From NCBI GenBank assembly GCA_041576975.1, contig JBFGJY010000076.1, positions 1 to 11,123 of the forward strand: 11,123 nt of DNA, read 5' to 3'. The DNA comes from JBFGJY01 sp041576975 (GTDB lineage: Bacteria; Pseudomonadota; Gammaproteobacteria; UBA4575). Within the stretch, counting starts at the first letter, position 1, and every line of letters begins with the position of its first letter. Position numbers and translations under genes: made by a program. The notes under the pieces are model-generated. The model was given only the letters and a program-made list of their open reading frames with translations, had not been told where the DNA came from and did no database searches. Shown piece after piece: positions 8,267 through 11,123 of this stretch.

Positions 8267-8396
8267 GTTGTATTTAGTTATGTGCGATTTGGTTCATCGA
8301 CGAAGGGAAGCTTATAGGATTTGTTATATTCAAATGCAAGTTTGTTACATTGACGAAGGGAAGTTTTTAGGTTGTATTTAGTTTTGTGCAAACTGG
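8246..8396 (+). repeat. Three tandem copies of the hisB 3' end and flank
   Basis: The core t(c/t)gacgaagggaag followed by four variable bases and TAGG occurs at 8246-8267, 8297-8318 and 8350-8371, a spacing of 51 then 53 bp. The first copy is the real end of hisB. Flanking bases are repeated too: copies 1 and 3 share ttgtatttagtt then tgtgc after the core, about 40 matches over 47 bases. Copy 2 has diverged more in its flank. Each copy still spells S/L-T-K-G-S-L/F-stop. It looks like tandem triplication of a roughly 51-bp unit carrying the gene end. Confidence 0.85.
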
Positions 8397-8456
8397 TATT
8401 TTTTATAAAAATTGTAACTGGTAGCATAAAAATATCAAGCTGAATGTTGGGCCATA
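8267..8456 (+). other. hisB-hisH intergenic region
   Basis: A 190-bp gap in a cluster where genes usually abut. Its first 130 bases are the second and third copies of the hisB-end repeat. The remaining 60 bases (8397-8456) are AT-rich with T and A runs and no recognisable promoter of acceptable spacing, hairpin terminator or gene. Reading through the hisB TAG gives a further 16 sense codons in frame, ending at the TAG of copy 2 (8315-8317). Confidence 0.6.
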
Positions 8457-8459
8457 ATG

Positions 8460-9119
8460 ATGAGTAATATTGCCATTGTTGATTACGGAATGGGTAACCT
8501 CTATTCGGTCGCAAAAGCTGTAGAGCATGTGGCTACAGCAACAGACCGTATTTACATCACTTCAAGTCCAAAACAAATTGCAGCAAGTGATAAAGTTATA
8601 TTTCCTGGTCAAGGTGCAGCACGAGACTGTATGGCTGCGCTACAGGAATTCGATTTACAGTCTGCAATTATTGATGCTGCTCAGCAAAAACCTTTTCTAG
8701 GGGTATGCATGGGGATGCAAGTACTTATGCAAAATAGTGAAGAAAACGGTGGCACCGAATGTTTGTCATTTTATACTGGCGACGTAGAATATTTCGGTAA
8801 TCATTTTTCTATTGGAGCTGCAGAGGGTAGTTTCAAAGTACCACATATGGGTTGGAATTGTGTTGAACAGCAACAAAATCATCCTTTATGGAAGGGTATT
8901 CCTGAATCTAGTTATTTTTATTTTGTGCATAGTTATTTTGTACAGTGTGAAGAACAGGAATTAATTGCTGGCACTACAGATTATGGAATCACTTTTACAT
9001 CTGTCATTGCACGAGACAATGTGTTTGCTATGCAATGTCATCCAGAAAAAAGTGCAAAAGCAGGTTTACAATTACTCAGCAACTTTATTCATTGGGACGG
9101 CAGCCACACAGTTAACTAA
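8460..9119 (+). CDS. hisH: Imidazole glycerol phosphate synthase, glutaminase subunit
   Basis: Class I glutamine amidotransferase that supplies ammonia to HisF, forming imidazole glycerol phosphate and AICAR. The ATG at 8460 gives 219 aa (MSNIAIVDYGMGNL); an ATG just before it (8457) adds one Met and cannot be excluded. Slightly longer than the common 200-215 aa. Numbered from 8460: oxyanion-strand motif PGQGA (49-53), nucleophile Cys83 in GVCMGMQ, the HisH-specific KVPHMGWN (126-133), and triad His194 and Glu196 in CHPEKS. All catalytic residues are present. It lies upstream of its partner hisF, separated by hisA. No strong ribosome site is seen; the upstream gap contains the hisB-end repeats. 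Confidence 0.94.
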   Translation: MSNIAIVDYGMGNLYSVAKAVEHVATATDRIYITSSPKQIAASDKVIFPGQGAARDCMAALQEFDLQSAIIDAAQQKPFLGVCMGMQVLMQNSEENGGTECLSFYTGDVEYFGNHFSIGAAEGSFKVPHMGWNCVEQQQNHPLWKGIPESSYFYFVHSYFVQCEEQELIAGTTDYGITFTSVIARDNVFAMQCHPEKSAKAGLQLLSNFIHWDGSHTVN

Positions 9120-9145
9120 GTACCATTCAGATCTATACTAATAAA

Positions 9146-9883
9146 ATGATTGTTATACCTGCTATTGATTTAAAAGACGGTAAATGTGTGCGTCTGCGTC
9201 AAGGCGTCATGGACGATGTTACAGTGTTTTCGAATGATCCAGCTGCAGTTGCAGACCAATGGGTAGAGGCTGGAGCAAGACGTATACACATCGTTGACTT
9301 GGATGGTGCATCATCTGGTGGCCCGAAAAATGCTGAATTGATACATACCATTACATCGAATCATCCGAACGTTCCTATTCAGGTTGGTGGCGGTATTCGT
9401 GATGAAGATACAGTACAAGCTTATCTCGATGTAGGCGTGCAATACGTCATTATCGGAACACAAGCGGTTAGCGCTCCACATCTTGTGAATGATTTATGCT
9501 TAGAATTCCCAGGACACATCATTGTTGGCCTAGATGCAAAAGAAGGCAAAGTTGCGATCGACGGTTGGTCAAAATTATCGCACCATGATGTAATCGACAT
9601 GGCACAGCATTTTGAAGCAGATGGGGTTGCAGCAATTGTATTTACGGATATTGGTCGTGATGGAATGATGCAGGGATTAAATGTTGAAGCTACGGCAGAA
9701 TTGGCTAGCTCAATCCATATTCCAGTCATCGCATCGGGTGGAGTAACGTCTGAAAATGATATCAAACAATTATGTGAATGTGATGAAGAAGGCGTTATCG
9801 GGGTGATCGTAGGTCGTGCACTTTATGAAGGGACCATAGAGCTTCAACAAGCACAACAGCTTGCCGACTCGTATCAGTCTTAA
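9146..9883 (+). CDS. hisA: ProFAR isomerase (phosphoribosyl-formimino-AICAR-phosphate isomerase)
   Basis: Cytoplasmic TIM-barrel enzyme of 245 aa that opens the ring of the aminoaldose substrate ProFAR to give PRFAR, the substrate of HisH/HisF. The catalytic aspartates are visible: D8 in IPAIDLKDGKCVRL and D130 in VGLDAKEG. Phosphate-binding loops at the barrel rim are QVGGGIR (79-85) and ASGGV (196-200), and the conserved TDIGRDGMMQG segment is at 167-177. The ATG at 9146 gives the invariant N-terminus directly, so the start is secure although no Shine-Dalgarno is visible in the AT-rich 26-bp gap after hisH. Family neighbours usually have hisF immediately downstream; here 309 bp intervene. 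Confidence 0.96.
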   Translation: MIVIPAIDLKDGKCVRLRQGVMDDVTVFSNDPAAVADQWVEAGARRIHIVDLDGASSGGPKNAELIHTITSNHPNVPIQVGGGIRDEDTVQAYLDVGVQYVIIGTQAVSAPHLVNDLCLEFPGHIIVGLDAKEGKVAIDGWSKLSHHDVIDMAQHFEADGVAAIVFTDIGRDGMMQGLNVEATAELASSIHIPVIASGGVTSENDIKQLCECDEEGVIGVIVGRALYEGTIELQQAQQLADSYQS

Positions 9884-9907
9884 ACACTTCTAAAATCATC
9901 ATCAGCA

Positions 9908-9925
9908 AACCCGCATGTTGCACCA
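9908..9925 (+). repeat. Left arm of the 18-bp inverted repeat
   Basis: aacccgcatgttgcacca. It is complementary to 10105-10122 over all 18 positions, with 17 Watson-Crick pairs and one pair (base 9917 with 10113) that is G-U in the + transcript but C-A in the opposite one. Confidence 0.85.
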
Positions 9926-10078
9926 GACCACCTGTAAATATCTGCAATCGGGTGATGTGAAACAGATGGTATGCAAATATCCAGAAACACAGTTTGTATT
10001 TAATATGATCTGTCCGGTTTTTGGCTGGATCTCGCCTTGCCTGGCTTGCTTTTAAAGCGTGGTAATGCCACCACTTAA

Positions 10079-10101
10079 TTGCGCGTAGTACCCACGCGCA
10101 A
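10079..10101 (+). other. GC-rich perfect hairpin in the hisA-hisF gap
   Basis: TTGCGCGT and ACGCGCAA form a perfect 8-bp stem with a 7-nt loop (agtaccc). Just outside it, CCACCA (10068-10073) could pair with TGGTGG (10102-10107) across a 5-nt bulge. That pairing would break both the GTGGT/ACCAC hairpin and the end of the 18-bp closing helix, so two folds are mutually exclusive. No U-run follows, so it is not a standard intrinsic terminator. Confidence 0.65.
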
Positions 10102-10104
10102 TGG

Positions 10105-10122
10105 TGGTGCAATATGCGGGTT
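10105..10122 (+). repeat. Right arm of the 18-bp inverted repeat
   Basis: tggtgcaatatgcgggtt, the reverse complement of 9908-9925 with one transition difference. Homology stops abruptly at both outer ends: the next bases do not pair. Confidence 0.85.
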
Positions 10123-10161
10123 AAAACTATTTTCAGGGTTTTGCTTTTTTGTAAAACCATA

Positions 10162-10177
10162 TTCAAAAAAATTTGAA
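10162..10177. promoter_or_regulatory. AT-rich inverted repeat just upstream of hisF
   Basis: TTCAAA-aaaa-TTTGAA, a 16-bp symmetric site ending 15 bp before the hisF ATG. It could be an operator, or a chance result of the A-rich composition. No ribosome binding site is visible between it and the start codon. Confidence 0.25.
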
Positions 10178-10192
10178 AACTTTTAATCATTA

Positions 10193-10966
10193 ATGCCTCT
10201 TGCAAAACGAATTATTCCTTGCTTAGACGTGGATGCAGGTCGCGTAGTAAAAGGTGTTAAGTTTGTCGATATACGAGATGCAGGAGACCCTGTAGAGGTT
10301 GCCAAGCGCTACGATGCCGAAGGTGCGGATGAAATTACTTTTTTAGATATCACCGCCAGTTCAGATAACCGTGACACCATGGTGCATGTAGTTGAAAAAG
10401 TAGCCGCTGAAGTTTTTATTCCTTTAACCGTGGGTGGCGGAATTCGTAAAATAGAGGATATACGCACCATGTTAAAAGCCGGTGCAGATAAGGTTTGCAT
10501 CAATACCGCAGCAGTATTCAATCCCGAGTTCGTTCAGCAGGCAAGCAATAAAGTAGGCTCACAATGTATCGTTGTCGCAATCGATGCAAAGCAGATAAAT
10601 AAAGAAGGTGAACCATTGAAATGGGAAATATTTACGCATGGTGGACGCAAACCCACCGGTATAGATGCCGTAGAATGGGCAAAGAAAATGGAAAGCTATG
10701 GTGCCGGTGAAATTTTACTCACGAGCATGGACCGTGATGGTACCAAAATAGGATTTGATCTTGAGCTGACTCGAACCATCAGTGAAACCGTTGGTATTCC
10801 AGTAATCGCCTCTGGGGGAGTAGGGACATTGGAACATTTGGCTGAAGGCGTGACAATAGGCAAAGCGGATGCGGTATTGGCTGCTAGTATCTTTCACTTT
10901 GGCGAATATTCAATACAGGAGGCGAAAAACCACTTGGCTTCGCAAGGTATCGTTGTGCGAAACTAG
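10193..10966 (+). CDS. hisF: Imidazole glycerol phosphate synthase, cyclase subunit
   Basis: TIM-barrel synthase of 257 aa, the usual length, that uses ammonia delivered by HisH to convert PRFAR to imidazole glycerol phosphate plus AICAR. Catalytic acids are D12 in IPCLDVDAGRVVKGVKF and D131 in VAIDAK. Phosphate-binding loops include TVGGGIR (79-85) and IASGGVG (205-211), with TSMDRDGTK at 177-185. It is paralogous to HisA, as the shared half-barrel motifs show. The ATG at 10193 gives the standard MPLAKRIIPCLD N-terminus. Unusually, it is separated from hisA by a 309-bp structured gap, so its translation cannot be coupled to hisA and it may have its own expression signals. No Shine-Dalgarno is visible. 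Confidence 0.96.
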   Translation: MPLAKRIIPCLDVDAGRVVKGVKFVDIRDAGDPVEVAKRYDAEGADEITFLDITASSDNRDTMVHVVEKVAAEVFIPLTVGGGIRKIEDIRTMLKAGADKVCINTAAVFNPEFVQQASNKVGSQCIVVAIDAKQINKEGEPLKWEIFTHGGRKPTGIDAVEWAKKMESYGAGEILLTSMDRDGTKIGFDLELTRTISETVGIPVIASGGVGTLEHLAEGVTIGKADAVLAASIFHFGEYSIQEAKNHLASQGIVVRN

Positions 10967-11068
10967 CTTAGTTCTCGGAAGCCCGATCATAGATTCCATA
11001 TAACAGGCATGTGATACTCTGCAACTATCATCTGCGTAAGTGATCTAAAAAATTATTCACCTAATATA
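10967..11068 (+). other. hisF-hisE gap
   Basis: A 102-bp gap with no gene. A weak hairpin, TGATA/TATCA with a 9-nt loop, lies near 11011-11029, and there is no U-run. hisI, which often sits here in gammaproteobacteria, is absent. Confidence 0.45.
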
Positions 11069-11123
11069 ATGAGCACTAGTGATACATTGAGACAATTAGC
11101 TGAGATACTAGAACAGCGCAAAG
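11069..11123 (+). CDS. hisE: Phosphoribosyl-ATP pyrophosphatase, 3'-truncated by the window edge
   Basis: Only the first 18 codons are in the window: MSTSDTLRQLAEILEQRK. This closely matches the N-terminal helix of stand-alone gammaproteobacterial HisE, which hydrolyses phosphoribosyl-ATP to phosphoribosyl-AMP, the second step of histidine synthesis. The position after hisF supports the call. It begins directly with the HisE helix, so a HisI-HisE fusion, in which HisI comes first, is excluded. The upstream region is AT-rich with no clear ribosome site. The call rests on a short peptide plus context. Confidence 0.75.
   Translation, partial: MSTSDTLRQLAEILEQRK

Larger units (their letters stand above)
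9908..10122 (+). ncRNA. Candidate structured RNA element closed by an 18-bp helix
   Basis: The 18-bp arms could close a multibranched RNA. Helices compatible with it are: ATCCAG/CTGGAT (9979-9984 with 10025-10030), extended inward by AAAC/GTTT (9985-9988 with 10017-10020) and ACAG/CTGT (9989-9992 with 10010-10013) across a CCG bulge; GTGGT/ACCAC (10059-10063 with 10070-10074); and a perfect TTGCGCGT/ACGCGCAA (10079-10086 with 10094-10101). The single imperfect pair in the closing stem is a G-U only in the + sense, which favours an RNA read with the his genes. The pairings were found by eye; no energy or covariation test was made. A short transposable element with terminal inverted repeats is the main alternative, but I see no target-site duplication. 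Confidence 0.4.
9884..10192 (+). other. 309-bp hisA-hisF intergenic insert with inverted repeats
   Basis: No convincing + strand gene is present. The gap holds an 18-bp inverted repeat pair enclosing 215 nt, several internal hairpins, a further stem GGTTTT/AAAACC (10137-10142 with 10153-10158), and an AT-rich stretch running to the hisF start. A minus-strand frame is open right through the gap, from an ATG at 10190 (or 10160) into hisA antisense. Its translation includes a His-rich and Trp-rich stretch (HHHCAW, WWHYH) and a hydrophobic segment (about 10000-9900). I do not recognise it as a family. The insert could be a structured RNA in the his transcript, a small mobile element or remnant, or a small gene on the opposite strand. 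Confidence 0.5.

Noticed and set aside
8246..8371. Three 22-bp repeats with spacers of 29 and 31 bp, resembling a minimal CRISPR array
   Set aside because: The first repeat is the coding end of hisB, and the sequence after copy 1 is closely similar to that after copy 3, so the spacers are part of the repeated unit. No cas genes or leader are present.
8278..8514. Minus-strand open frame of 78 codons opposite the hisB-hisH gap
   Set aside because: It runs through the hisB-end repeats and into hisH antisense. The translation has no recognisable domain and the composition simply follows the AT-rich DNA.
9421..9765. Minus-strand open frame of 114 codons inside hisA
   Set aside because: It lies entirely opposite a well-conserved hisA, has low-complexity Ser/Thr/Pro/Ile content typical of antisense frames, and shows no motif.
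10050..10130. Minus-strand Trp/His-rich peptide next to alternative hairpins, resembling an amino-acid attenuation leader
   Set aside because: On that strand the next gene-length sequence is hisA antisense, so there is no biosynthetic gene to regulate. No short leader frame with its own stop or terminator U-run is visible.

Overview
This AT-rich window (roughly 40% G+C by eye) comes from a bacterial chromosome. All genes lie on the + strand. It most likely belongs to a gammaproteobacterium, because HisB (197 aa), TrkH (483 aa from the preferred start), TrkA (457 aa) and Dtd (145 aa from the preferred start) match gammaproteobacterial proteins in length and motif order. The order ntrY-ntrX-trkA-trkH is also a recurring proteobacterial arrangement. 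I cannot assign an order or genus.

Layout. Positions 1-2558 hold the 3' part of an NtrY-type membrane sensor kinase gene and the complete ntrX response regulator gene, overlapping by an ATGA. Positions 2650-5533 hold trkA and trkH, the NAD-binding gate and the pore of the Trk potassium uptake system. A small SAM-dependent methyltransferase (5544-6125), a prolyl iminopeptidase (6176-7129) and D-aminoacyl-tRNA deacylase (7178-7615) follow. From 7673 a histidine biosynthesis cluster runs hisB, hisH, hisA, hisF, and the first 18 codons of hisE reach the window end. HisB, HisH/HisF and HisA catalyse consecutive middle steps; HisE acts earlier, on phosphoribosyl-ATP. No hisI lies between hisF and hisE.

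The genes are mostly ordinary; the unusual content is in the his cluster gaps and in NtrX. (1) Between hisB and hisH, the 22 bp that end hisB are repeated twice more downstream at 51-53 bp spacing, and each copy still reads as S/L-T-K-G-S-L/F-stop. (2) HisA and HisF are separated by 309 bp. This gap holds an 18-bp inverted repeat (17 Watson-Crick pairs plus one G-U in the + transcript) enclosing 215 nt with further internal helices. It could be a structured RNA or a small mobile element, and nothing visible decides between them. (3) NtrX keeps its receiver domain, Walker A and Fis-type DNA-binding domain. It lacks the GAFTGA loop, has Asn-Asp in place of the Walker B Asp-Glu, and lacks both usual arginine-finger residues. 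It is therefore unlikely to be a conventional sigma-54 activating ATPase.
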